This document shows positions 36,039 through 43,932 of a stretch of 64,000 bases of DNA, piece by piece. The stretch is from Mycobacterium bourgelatii (lineage in GTDB: Bacteria > Actinomycetota > Actinomycetes > Mycobacteriales > Mycobacteriaceae), in contig NZ_BLKZ01000002.1 in NCBI RefSeq assembly GCF_010723575.1, forward strand, positions 310,001 through 374,000, in the 5' to 3' direction. A program made the translations under genes and the position numbers. Under the pieces are notes generated by a model that was given only the letters and a program-made list of their open reading frames with translations, did not search any database and was not told the DNA's origin. Position 1 is the stretch's first letter; each line of letters opens with the position of its first letter.

Positions 36039-36506
36039 GTGCTCGTCGTCACTACCAATGACATTCCCGGTTGGGAGATCCAGCGCGTCTGTGGCGAGGT
36101 TTTCGGGCTCACCGTTCGCTCGCGAAATGCCTTCGCGCAGTTCGGCGCCGGGTTGAAGTCGATGTTCGGCGGAGAGTTGCAGGGTATGACCAAGAACCTG
36201 GCCGAAAGCCGTAACGAGGCGATGTCACGGCTGATCAACGAGGCCCGCACCAAGGGCGGCAACGCGATCGTCGCAATGCGGTTCGACACGACGGAACTCG
36301 GCGACGTGTGGACCGAGATCTGCGCGTACGGCACCGCGGTGCAGGCCGTGCCGGTCACCGATGCCGCGCGCTACACCGCGTCGCAACTCGGCTACGGCGG
36401 ACCAGCACAGCCGCAGCAGCACCCCCACCAGCCGCAGCAGCACCCCCAGCAGCCGCACCCGCAGCAGTCGCAACCGCAGCAGCCGCAACCGTACGGCGCC
36501 AGCTGA
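36039..36506 (+). CDS. UPF0145 (YbjQ-like) protein with Pro/Gln/His tail
   Basis: Residues 1 to about 110 have the YbjQ/DUF74 pattern: TTNDIPGWEIQRVCGEVFGL, VRSRNAFAQFGAGLKSM, NLAESRNEAMSRLINEA and GGNAIVAMRFDTTEL. The C-terminal about 35 residues are a low-complexity tail of Pro, Gln and His (repeats like QPQQHPQQ), unusual for this family. GTG 36039 is chosen because AAAGG lies 7-8 nt upstream; a TTG at 36015 is in frame. Family members form pentamers of unknown role. The DUF6941 gene follows after 34 bp with its own leaderless-type promoter. Confidence 0.75.
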   Translation: MLVVTTNDIPGWEIQRVCGEVFGLTVRSRNAFAQFGAGLKSMFGGELQGMTKNLAESRNEAMSRLINEARTKGGNAIVAMRFDTTELGDVWTEICAYGTAVQAVPVTDAARYTASQLGYGGPAQPQQHPHQPQQHPQQPHPQQSQPQQPQPYGAS

Positions 36507-36527
36507 GATATCCCAGGCCAGTGAGCG

Positions 36528-36533
36528 TAGGTT
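36528..36533 (+). promoter_or_regulatory. -10-like TAGGTT, leaderless configuration
   Basis: TAGGTT, then CAGCGGA and GTG 36541. This is the same box, spacing and flanking bases as at 31504-31509, indicating matching start signals of the two paralogues. Confidence 0.6.
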
Positions 36534-36540
36534 CAGCGGA

Positions 36541-36903
36541 GTGATAGTCGGGGCTTTCCTGGCCGAAGCGGCTTCGGCGGTGGATAACAAGCTCAGTGTG
36601 TCGGGCGGCGTGCTGTCCCGATACACGGTCGACGAAGACCGGGTGGCCAAATTCCTGCTGGTGACACTGACTCAGGCCGAGCCGGACAATCCGGACCGGC
36701 GAGTCAACGTGGAGATCAGGCCGCCGTCGGAGGATGACGAGCCGCAATTCCTCGAGTTCGAGCTACCCGAGGCCGCCGTCGCCTCCGAGGTTGGATTCGC
36801 GATCTTCGGCATCGAGGTCATCCTGCCCTTCAACGGACGCTGGGTCCTGTTGGTGACCGGCGGCGCGGGCGCGATCTCGCTGCCACTACTGGTGATGGGC
36901 TGA
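36541..36903 (+). CDS. DUF6941 family protein (paralogue)
   Basis: This 120-residue protein starts IVGAFLAEAASAVDNKLSVSGGVL and contains KFLLVTLTQAEPDNPDR, EIRPPSEDDE, FNGRWVLLVTGGAGAISLPLLV. It is plainly homologous to the product of 31517-31903, with VDNKL and VSGGVLSR conserved. It is soluble and beta-rich with no known enzyme motif. The GTG start follows TAGGTT by 7 nt. It lies downstream of UPF0145 and upstream of a small secreted protein on the same strand. Confidence 0.72.
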   Translation: MIVGAFLAEAASAVDNKLSVSGGVLSRYTVDEDRVAKFLLVTLTQAEPDNPDRRVNVEIRPPSEDDEPQFLEFELPEAAVASEVGFAIFGIEVILPFNGRWVLLVTGGAGAISLPLLVMG

Positions 36904-36961
36904 CCCCGCGCATAAGCTGAATTCCCGAGGTCGGGGGACGGACCTTGGCGGGAGGCCTGCG

Positions 36962-37288
36962 ATGCGGTGGTGGAGTCATCGTTTGGCCGTCGTCGCGGTG
37001 GCTGCGTTGGCGCCGATGGCGACGGCGACGCTGGTGACGCCGGCAGTCAGTTCAGCCCGCGATTGCGATTTCAACATGTCGTTCAATTTCGCCACCGGCG
37101 AGTGCAAACTGCAGCCCCCGATGCCGGAGTGGTACCAGGTCCCGCCGACCTGGGCGCCGCCCTACGCGCCGCTGGACGTGGCACCACCCCCACCGCCACC
37201 GCCCTGGGCACCGACGCTCGATCCGGTCTGGGATCCCCGCTCCGGCGGGTGGGGTGTTTGGGTGGGTCCGGTCTGGACGCCGCTGTAG
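36962..37288 (+). CDS. Small secreted proline/tryptophan-rich protein
   Basis: This 108-residue protein has a signal peptide (LAVVAVAALAPMATATLVTP, cleavage near SSA-RDC). The mature part has two Cys (DCDFN, GECKL) and is rich in Pro and Trp (WYQVPPTWAPPYAPL, a run of seven Pro, then WGVWVGPVWTPL). ATG 36962 is preceded by GGGAGG six nt upstream. No enzyme motif is seen; it may be a cell-wall or secreted structural protein. Function unknown. Confidence 0.6.
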   Translation: MRWWSHRLAVVAVAALAPMATATLVTPAVSSARDCDFNMSFNFATGECKLQPPMPEWYQVPPTWAPPYAPLDVAPPPPPPPWAPTLDPVWDPRSGGWGVWVGPVWTPL

Positions 37289-37305
37289 CAATTTCGCGCC
37301 ACCCG

Positions 37306-38157
37306 TCAGTAGGGCGGCGGCGGCGCCTCCATCGGCCGGCTGTACGCGGCCTCGACGCTGGGGCGAAGCTGCATGTCGGCGATTCGCTTTGACGCGTCCG
37401 ATGTCGTCAAGTTCAGCGTGACCATCGGCAGGTAATAGGTCGCGGGCGATCCCAATATGTAGGTCGCATTCCCCTCGACATATGTCTTGTTCGACGGATC
37501 GTTGAGCCCGATGTTGCTGTAGTCGCCATGCACTTGCCGGTATTGCCCCGCACCCCCGACCCACATGGCGGCAAATCTGTTCATTCGAGCGGTGGAGTTC
37601 GAAAGGTCGTTCGGGCAATCGGCCCAGAAATCGTATTGGCGGGAAATGACCTTGACCGTATATCGGGTGTCGGCCGGGAACCCTTTTCCGCCATAAGCGG
37701 CGGTGCATCCGCTGTTAGGGATGCTCATGCAGCCATTGTATTTGCTTTCCGGATCGCCGGTGAGAACAAAGGTCACCGTCGTCGGGTCGATATCGCTTCC
37801 CGGGCCGAATCTGCGCAGCCAATCGTCTATGACCTGCGCACCTTCGCTGTGTCCCAGGACGATCTTCGGCCCCGCGGTGGCATGCAGATATTGATCGAGC
37901 GTGTCGGCGCCCCGGTGCACATTGATCGCCGCCGGAAGGTTGGTGTATGGCACCCGTACCGTGGTATTTGGCGGCCAGAACAACTCACCCCGCAACCAGT
38001 TCGTGGGTAACCGGCGAAATGCCGGGTCAAGGGTGAAGACTGTCGCGGGAACCGCTTCGTCGGCCGCATGGGCAACCGTTGGTGTAACGACAGCAGAATT
38101 GCCACCAATCGTCAGCAACAAAACGATCGAAGCCAGAGAGCGGCTTAACGATGCCAT
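37306..38157 (-). CDS. Secreted PE-PPE-domain (alpha/beta hydrolase) protein without PE/PPE part
   Basis: The 283-residue protein has a signal peptide (SLASIVLLLTIGGNSAVVTP, cleavage near AHA-ADE). Its PE-PPE domain has the nucleophile elbow LGHSEGAQVIDDWL (Ser near residue 105), LTGDPESKYNGC and later RQYDFWADCPND, a likely Asp region. PE-PPE domains are esterases of the cutinase-like serine hydrolase type, usually fused to PE or PPE proteins. Here the export signal is a Sec signal peptide. ATG 38157 follows GGGGGG. A short PPPPY tail ends the protein. Confidence 0.8.
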   Translation of the reverse strand: MASLSRSLASIVLLLTIGGNSAVVTPTVAHAADEAVPATVFTLDPAFRRLPTNWLRGELFWPPNTTVRVPYTNLPAAINVHRGADTLDQYLHATAGPKIVLGHSEGAQVIDDWLRRFGPGSDIDPTTVTFVLTGDPESKYNGCMSIPNSGCTAAYGGKGFPADTRYTVKVISRQYDFWADCPNDLSNSTARMNRFAAMWVGGAGQYRQVHGDYSNIGLNDPSNKTYVEGNATYILGSPATYYLPMVTLNLTTSDASKRIADMQLRPSVEAAYSRPMEAPPPPY

Positions 38158-38420
38158 CCCATGCCCCCCGCCACTACAGCGAAATTAGCACTCGCATACA
38201 TACCATCGTGGACGTCAATTACCGCCGCCTGCGTTATGAATTGACACCATAATGACGCCGTGTCTTTACACGGTGTCGCATTTCGCCCGCCGGCGGAGCG
38301 TCAACACGCGATTAAGACGGTTGATACTCTGTAGACGATTTGAGTATCACACGGTCGTTTCAGCGGAAGGCCAAGCCAATGACGGCTTCGACGACATCAT
38401 CGATCTCAAGGTGAAATCCG
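38158..38420. other. AT-richer intergenic region with a possible 11-codon leader frame
   Basis: This 263-bp gap between divergent genes is less GC-rich than its surroundings. A short frame ATG 38379 to TGA 38412 encodes 11 residues (MTASTTSSISR), in frame with and just upstream of the TTG start of fadE. Nothing else is recognised. Confidence 0.3.
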
Positions 38421-40679
38421 TTGTCCGCTAACGAAACCGACTGGAAGCCTCGGCTGCAGCGGCTCCTTGACGATTTCGCCGGGCGGCCAAGAGACGTCGC
38501 TGGCGATCGCATTGAGGCCGCCCGCCGCTGGCATGCCGAGCTGGTCGACAACGACCTGGCCGCCCCTGGATGGCCAAGATCGGTCGGCGGATTGGCATTG
38601 TCGCTGGAGGACCAACTCGAGTACTACCGGATGACGACGGCCGCGGGCACGCCGCCGCACCCGTGCCCGCTGTCGTTCATCGTGGCGCCCACGCTGATTA
38701 CCCACGGCACCCAGGCGCAGAAAGACCGCTTTCTGAAACCGCTGCTGCGGGCGGACGAGTTCTGGTGCCAGGGCTTCTCCGAACCGGGCGCCGGCAGTGA
38801 TCTGGCGTCGTTGTCCACCAAGGCCATTCATGATGGCGACTGCTACCGCGTCACCGGGCAGAAGGTGTGGACGACGATGGCCGACCGCGCCGACTGGATG
38901 TTCGCCCTGGTGCGCACCGGCCCGCCGGGTCGCAGCACAGATGGGATTAGCTACCTGCTCATCCCGATGGACAGCGCGGGCATCACGGTACGCCCGCTCC
39001 GCGACATCAGCGGCGCGGCGCACTTCGCCGAGGTGTTTCTGGACGACGTCGCGGTGCCGGTGGAAAACCTCGTTGGCGAGGAGGGCCGCGGGTGGGAGAT
39101 CATGCGGACCTCGCTCGGCCACGAGCGGGCCACCGCCTTCCTGGCCGACGAGTTCAAATACCGTCGCACCGTCGACCGCGTCGTAGCCCTGCTGGCGAGA
39201 AGCGGTTTGACGGCCGACCCGTTGGTGCGTCAGGACATCGCCCGGCTGGAGTCGGGCGTGCAAACGATCGCCGCGAACAGCGCACGCGCGCTCGCGACGG
39301 TGCTGCGCGGCGAGGATCCCGGCGGCGTCGCCTCGGTGAACCGATTGGTGAAGTCGGAGTTCGAACAACACCTGCACGCACTGGCGTTGCGGGCGTTGGG
39401 ACCGCGAGCGGTCTTGGGTAGTCGGGCCGCGATCGCCGCTGACGGCGGGCGCTGGACGTACGGGTACCTGATGAGCCGCGCCACCACCATCGGCGCTGGA
39501 ACCGCCGAGATCCAGCGCAACACCATCGCCGAGACCGTCCTGGGCCTGCCGTCACACCGCGGCGAGAAGACCCGTGACGCCGCCGTGGTGCCAGGGACAC
39601 CGCTGGCCCTGCCCGACGACGACGAGCGTGAGCTGCGCGGCGTGCTGGCCAAGGCACTGGACGCCTGCGTCGACGTCGGAACTCTCCTTGACCGCAGCCG
39701 GCCCATCGGTTCGTGGGACCGCCGCGCCTGGTCTGCGCTCGTCGAATTCGGGCTGCCGGGTCTGGCGGCCGACGAGTCGCTGGGCGGGGCCGGGGCGCGG
39801 CCGCGGTTGCTCTATGCCGCGGTGGAGGAGGCCGCAAAGGCGCTGACGGCGGCTCCGCTGGTGCCGACACTCGGCGCTCTGGCGGTGGCGACCGCGGTGG
39901 GGGCGTCCGACGCGGCGCTGCGCATCACCGGCGGTGCACCCGCGGCGTTCGTCGTGCCCCTCGACGACTCAGGCTGGCGCACAACGGATTTGCCGCGCTG
40001 GGACGGGGGCGGGGTAACCGGCTCCGTGCCGATCGTGGCGGGTGCGCCCGCTGCCGAGGTGCTACTGGTGCTGGCCCGCGACGGCGACGGCGAGGCTTTG
40101 TTGAGCGTCGACCCGAGCGGACCCGGTGTGACCGTCACCGCGCACCAATCGCTCGACCTGACCGCGACGATCGGCTCGGTCGACCTCGCCGACGTTCCGG
40201 CCGCCGTGCTGGCGACCGGCGATCGGGTGCGGGACGGGGTAGCGACCGCGCATCGGGCGGCGGTGCTCGCCGTCGCCGCCGACTCGGTCGGGGTGGGATC
40301 GCGTGCGCTCGAGATGGCTGTGCGTTGGGCAGGTGAGCGCGAGCAATTCGGCCGCCGGATCGGCAGTTTCCAGGCGATATCGCACCGCTGCGCGGACATA
40401 GCCGTCGCGCTGGAAGGCGCCCGCAGCCAGGTCCTGGCCGCCTCCGCCTGCCAGGCTGATGCCGAACACCTGGTGGACCTGGCGGCCGCGGCCGCGTTAG
40501 ACGCCGCGGTGCTGGCGGCCGAGGGCGCCATTCAGATCCACGGCGGCCTGGGCTTCACCTGGGAGCATCCGGCGCATCTGCTGCTGCGCCGCGCCCAGGC
40601 CAACGCGGCCCTGGTCGGTCGGGCTGACGCATTGCGTGAACGGGCCGTGCGGAGAATCTTGAACAACCGGCGACGCTAA
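38421..40679 (+). CDS. Fused double acyl-CoA dehydrogenase (FadE34/FadE22-like)
   Basis: This 752-residue protein holds two acyl-CoA dehydrogenase units. The first (1 to about 390) has WCQGFSEPGAGSDLASLST, VTGQKVWTT and IGAGTAEIQRNTIAETVLGL. The second (about 400-752) has WSALVEFGLPGLAADESLGG, REQFGRRIGSFQAISHRCAD and IQIHGGLGFTWEHPAHLLLRRA. M. tuberculosis FadE34 and FadE22 are similar fusions; FadE34 acts on steroid side-chain CoA esters. The TTG start has AAGGTG seven nt upstream. MaoC follows after 9 bp, so the genes are co-transcribed. Probable FAD-dependent step in degradation of a hydrophobic acid. Confidence 0.86.
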   Translation: MSANETDWKPRLQRLLDDFAGRPRDVAGDRIEAARRWHAELVDNDLAAPGWPRSVGGLALSLEDQLEYYRMTTAAGTPPHPCPLSFIVAPTLITHGTQAQKDRFLKPLLRADEFWCQGFSEPGAGSDLASLSTKAIHDGDCYRVTGQKVWTTMADRADWMFALVRTGPPGRSTDGISYLLIPMDSAGITVRPLRDISGAAHFAEVFLDDVAVPVENLVGEEGRGWEIMRTSLGHERATAFLADEFKYRRTVDRVVALLARSGLTADPLVRQDIARLESGVQTIAANSARALATVLRGEDPGGVASVNRLVKSEFEQHLHALALRALGPRAVLGSRAAIAADGGRWTYGYLMSRATTIGAGTAEIQRNTIAETVLGLPSHRGEKTRDAAVVPGTPLALPDDDERELRGVLAKALDACVDVGTLLDRSRPIGSWDRRAWSALVEFGLPGLAADESLGGAGARPRLLYAAVEEAAKALTAAPLVPTLGALAVATAVGASDAALRITGGAPAAFVVPLDDSGWRTTDLPRWDGGGVTGSVPIVAGAPAAEVLLVLARDGDGEALLSVDPSGPGVTVTAHQSLDLTATIGSVDLADVPAAVLATGDRVRDGVATAHRAAVLAVAADSVGVGSRALEMAVRWAGEREQFGRRIGSFQAISHRCADIAVALEGARSQVLAASACQADAEHLVDLAAAAALDAAVLAAEGAIQIHGGLGFTWEHPAHLLLRRAQANAALVGRADALRERAVRRILNNRRR

Positions 40680-40688
40680 GGAGATTTG

Positions 40689-41975
40689 ATGACCACCACG
40701 GAGGACAACACCGCTGCCGTCGAGGGCCGCATCACCGACGAGGACATCGAACGGGCCCGCGATCAAATCGGCATTCCGGTCTACAAGTCCGGTGAGTTGT
40801 GGAACAGGGTGCCGTCCCAGGATGTCATCAGCCACTTCGCCTTTGGCTGCGGGGACGACAATCCCCTGTTCCACAACCCGGCGTACGGCGCCACGACGCG
40901 CTGGCACGATCAGATCGCGCCGCCGACGTTCTTGATCTCCACCGGACTCGACCAGACGCCGAAATTCACTGACCCGGAACGAAAGAAGCTGTTCAAGGGG
41001 CTGTTTCGGGGCACGGGCAAGTACTACTCGGGCGTGAAATGGACCTGGTACAAACCCGTTTACCCGGGCCGACCGGTCTTGGTCGAGCATTACACCCTGG
41101 ACGTGGAGGTGAAGGAGAGCTCTTCCTTCGCGGGCGGCCGTTCGGTCAAAGAGACCTTCCGCAGTCTTTATGTCGACATCGACGGCAATCCGATCGCCAC
41201 CCGGGACGAGTCCTACATCAACGCCGAGCGGCATGGTTCGAAAAAGGCCGGCAAGTACTCCCACATCCAGCGTCAGACCTGGACCCAGGAAGCACTGGCG
41301 GAGGTAGAGGCCGCCTACGAAGCCGAGGTGCGTCGCGGCGCCGACCCGCAGTGGTGGGAGGACGTCAAGGTCGGTGACCAGCTACCGCCGGTGATGAAGG
41401 GCCCACTGACCGTCGTGGACATCATCTGCATGCACATGGGTTGGGGCTGGGGCGGATACAGCGTCGGACCGCTGAAGTACGCCCACAAGATGCGCCAGAG
41501 GATGCCGGCGTTCTTCGTGCCCGACGAGTACGGAGTGCCCGACGTGGTGCAGCGCCTGCACTGGGATCCCGAGCGGGCCAAGGCGTTAGGCATACCGGCA
41601 CCCTACGACTACGGGCAGATGCGTGCGGCGTGGATCAGCCATCTGCTGACCAACTGGATCGGCGATGACGGCTGGCTTGCCGAGATGGAAGTCCAGACAA
41701 GGGGTTTCAACTACCACGGTGACATACACCTATGCACCGGAACCGTCACAGCCAAGGATGGCCCGCAGGACGTGGTCTCGGTGGACGTGGCGGCCACGAA
41801 CCAGCGCGACGAAGCGACCACCAAGGGCACCGCGAAGGTGTTGTTGCCCTCCAAGCAGACCGGAGCTGTCGTGCTGCCGGTTCCCGACCCTGAGTTGCGG
41901 GGCCGGGGCGCGCGGGTCGCCTCGGCCAGACGCGGCAAGGTGGGCGAGGAGCTGCGCCGCCTGCACGGCGAGTAA
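40689..41975 (+). CDS. MaoC-like acyl-CoA dehydratase (double hot-dog)
   Basis: This 428-residue protein starts after a strong AAGGAG site 7 nt before ATG 40689. The N-terminal half resembles FAS1/MaoC N-terminal dehydratase folds (ISHFAFGCGDDNPLFHNPAYG, IAPPTFLISTGL, YSGVKWTWYKPVYPGRPV). The second half has another hot-dog region (PLTVVDIICMHMGWGWGGY, GDIHLCTGTVTAKDG). It should hydrate enoyl-CoA esters. The D/H catalytic pair may be split between the halves. It lies 9 bp after fadE and 70 bp before the P450 gene. Confidence 0.8.
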   Translation: MTTTEDNTAAVEGRITDEDIERARDQIGIPVYKSGELWNRVPSQDVISHFAFGCGDDNPLFHNPAYGATTRWHDQIAPPTFLISTGLDQTPKFTDPERKKLFKGLFRGTGKYYSGVKWTWYKPVYPGRPVLVEHYTLDVEVKESSSFAGGRSVKETFRSLYVDIDGNPIATRDESYINAERHGSKKAGKYSHIQRQTWTQEALAEVEAAYEAEVRRGADPQWWEDVKVGDQLPPVMKGPLTVVDIICMHMGWGWGGYSVGPLKYAHKMRQRMPAFFVPDEYGVPDVVQRLHWDPERAKALGIPAPYDYGQMRAAWISHLLTNWIGDDGWLAEMEVQTRGFNYHGDIHLCTGTVTAKDGPQDVVSVDVAATNQRDEATTKGTAKVLLPSKQTGAVVLPVPDPELRGRGARVASARRGKVGEELRRLHGE

Positions 41976-42045
41976 AGCTAGCGAATTCGCGGCGGCATCC
42001 ACGGCCGTAGGGCCTGGTCGAGCATCTGGAAGGAAGGACAGGAAC

Positions 42046-43257
42046 GTGAGCGGTGAAACCCAGGTGGGCGCGGGCCAGTGCCCGGTGGACAAGTTCGAAC
42101 TGACCGCACTGGGCGGCCCGGCACTGATCGGGTTCCAGAGCATCGACGACCGGCAGGACCGACTGCGCCCGGTGTTCCGTAATGAAGAGGGCAACGGCTA
42201 TTGGATGTTCACCGACTACAGCGCGATCTTGGAGGGATTGCAGCATCCGGAGTTGTGGTCGAGCAGCGTGATCGTGCCGACGGACCCGAACCCGCCGTAC
42301 AAATGGATTCCGGTGATGATCGACCCGCCCGAACACGCCAAGTGGCGGCACGTGCTGGCCGAGTACTTCTCCCCCGGCCGGGTGAAGTCCTTGCGTGACG
42401 AGCATCGCCGATTGGCCGCGGAGTTGGTCGAGAAGATCGCCCCGCAGGGCTCCTGCGACTTTGTCAAACAGGTGGCGCGGGTGTTTCCCTCGCACATCTT
42501 CCTCAACATCATGGGGATGCCCGTCGAGCGCCTCGACGAGTTCCTGGAGTGGGAAGACAAGATGCTGCACCAAACCGGCGTTGGCGACGAGGTGATGGCC
42601 GTCCGATTGGAAGGCATGCAGCAGGTCGTCGCTTACTTCCAAACGCTGATTGGGGAACGCCGCGCGAACCCGCACCCCGACGCCGACGACATTGTCAGCG
42701 CCGCGATCGGCTGGACCATCGACGGGGAACCGGTCGCCGACGGAGATCTGCTGAACTGCCTGCTACTTCTGTTTATGGCCGGACTGGACACCGTCGCAAG
42801 CCAATTGGCCTACGCCATGTTGCATCTGGCGAGCCACCCTGATGACCGGGCGCGCCTGGCAGCCGAACCCTCGATCATTCCGCTTGCGGTCGAGGAGTTG
42901 TTGCGTGCGTACCCGATCGTCCAGACGGCCCGTAAAGCCACGCGCGACATGGACTTTCACGGCTGCCCGGTGAAGGCCGGTGATATGGCGTCGTTTCCGT
43001 TGGCGGCCGCGGGGCGTGACGAGACGATCTTTCCCGATGCCCGTCACGTCGATCTGGACCGCGGTGTCACCCGGCATATTTCGTTTGGGGCCGGCCCTCA
43101 CCGTTGCCTCGGCTCGCACCTGGCCCGCCAGGAGATGACCGTCATGCTCGAGGAGTGGCACCGGCGCATCCCCGACTATCGGGTGGTCAACCAACCCGTC
43201 GAGCATGCGGGTCAGGTGTTCGGCCTCGACTCGCTCGAATTGAGTTGGGGCCGTTGA
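42046..43257 (+). CDS. Cytochrome P450
   Basis: This 403-residue P450 has I-helix LLFMAGLDTVASQLAY, ExxR in VEELLRAYP and haem loop ISFGAGPHRCLGSHLARQ with Cys near residue 354. The N-terminus is soluble. GTG 42046 follows AGGAAGGACAGGAAC, giving good ribosome binding; the longer open frame upstream overlaps maoC. Clustering with fadE and maoC suggests oxidation of an alkyl chain or ring before beta-oxidation-like steps. I cannot name the CYP family. Confidence 0.87.
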   Translation: MSGETQVGAGQCPVDKFELTALGGPALIGFQSIDDRQDRLRPVFRNEEGNGYWMFTDYSAILEGLQHPELWSSSVIVPTDPNPPYKWIPVMIDPPEHAKWRHVLAEYFSPGRVKSLRDEHRRLAAELVEKIAPQGSCDFVKQVARVFPSHIFLNIMGMPVERLDEFLEWEDKMLHQTGVGDEVMAVRLEGMQQVVAYFQTLIGERRANPHPDADDIVSAAIGWTIDGEPVADGDLLNCLLLLFMAGLDTVASQLAYAMLHLASHPDDRARLAAEPSIIPLAVEELLRAYPIVQTARKATRDMDFHGCPVKAGDMASFPLAAAGRDETIFPDARHVDLDRGVTRHISFGAGPHRCLGSHLARQEMTVMLEEWHRRIPDYRVVNQPVEHAGQVFGLDSLELSWGR

Positions 43258-43262
43258 AGGCG

Positions 43263-43880
43263 TCAGGGGCGCGTCAGGGGGGCCAGCAACGTTGTGATCA
43301 TGCGTCGCACCTTGGCCTCGTCATCGAGTGACGCGCCGAGTTCCGGTGCCAGCCAGACACTTCCGAAGAAGCGCAGGAGAAGCTCCGCGATCGATTCGGT
43401 GTCGGTGCTGACACCGATTTCGGCGGCCGTCTGGTCAAGGTAGCGCCTCAGTCCGTCGAGTTGGAACTGCGTGAGGCGGGGGTCGCGGTGTAGCGGCAGC
43501 GCGTCGTCTTCCTCGGCGAGTCGACGGGCGACAGGGTGGGTGCGGATGACCCAGACCGTGTGAACCGACAACTCGACGAGGCGCTCGAGCGGATCGTCGA
43601 TCGCGCCGCCCTTCTCCCCGAACTCGGCGACCAGGCGCTGCAGCTCGCGCGCCAGTGCCTGCCTGATCAGATCGTCCTTCGATTCGAAGCGGCGGAAGAC
43701 CGTCGCGCGGCCCACCCCGGCGGTGCGGGCGACGTCCTCAACGGTCATGCGTTCCATGCCATATCGCGCCAGGCAGCGCAGCGTCGCTTCCAGGATCGCG
43801 GTGTCCGACGCGTCGCGTTCCACCGGCCGGGCGGAGAGCGCGCCGGCCAGGAGGTTGCCAGCCTTCGGCGTGGGACTCAT
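43263..43880 (-). CDS. TetR-family transcriptional regulator
   Basis: At 205 residues it has a TetR DNA-binding domain (about 25-70: AILEATLRCLARYGMERMTVEDVARTAGVGRATVFRRF, split here by family spacing) and a ligand-binding C-terminal domain. It starts ATG 43880, 52 bp from the divergent phosphotransferase gene, and ends 5 bp from the P450 stop. A TACTGT lies 8 nt before the ATG, a possible leaderless -10. Its position inside the fadE-maoC-P450-kinase cluster makes it the likely local regulator. Confidence 0.85.
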   Translation of the reverse strand: MSPTPKAGNLLAGALSARPVERDASDTAILEATLRCLARYGMERMTVEDVARTAGVGRATVFRRFESKDDLIRQALARELQRLVAEFGEKGGAIDDPLERLVELSVHTVWVIRTHPVARRLAEEDDALPLHRDPRLTQFQLDGLRRYLDQTAAEIGVSTDTESIAELLLRFFGSVWLAPELGASLDDEAKVRRMITTLLAPLTRP

Positions 43881-43932
43881 TGGCGATTACAGTATCATCC
43901 GTCTCACGCGGTTACGGTCCGCGAGGAGGACG

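Noticed and set aside
41665..42045. N-terminal extension of the second P450
   Set aside because: It overlaps maoC in another frame; GTG 42046 has a good ribosome binding site and gives a normal P450 length.
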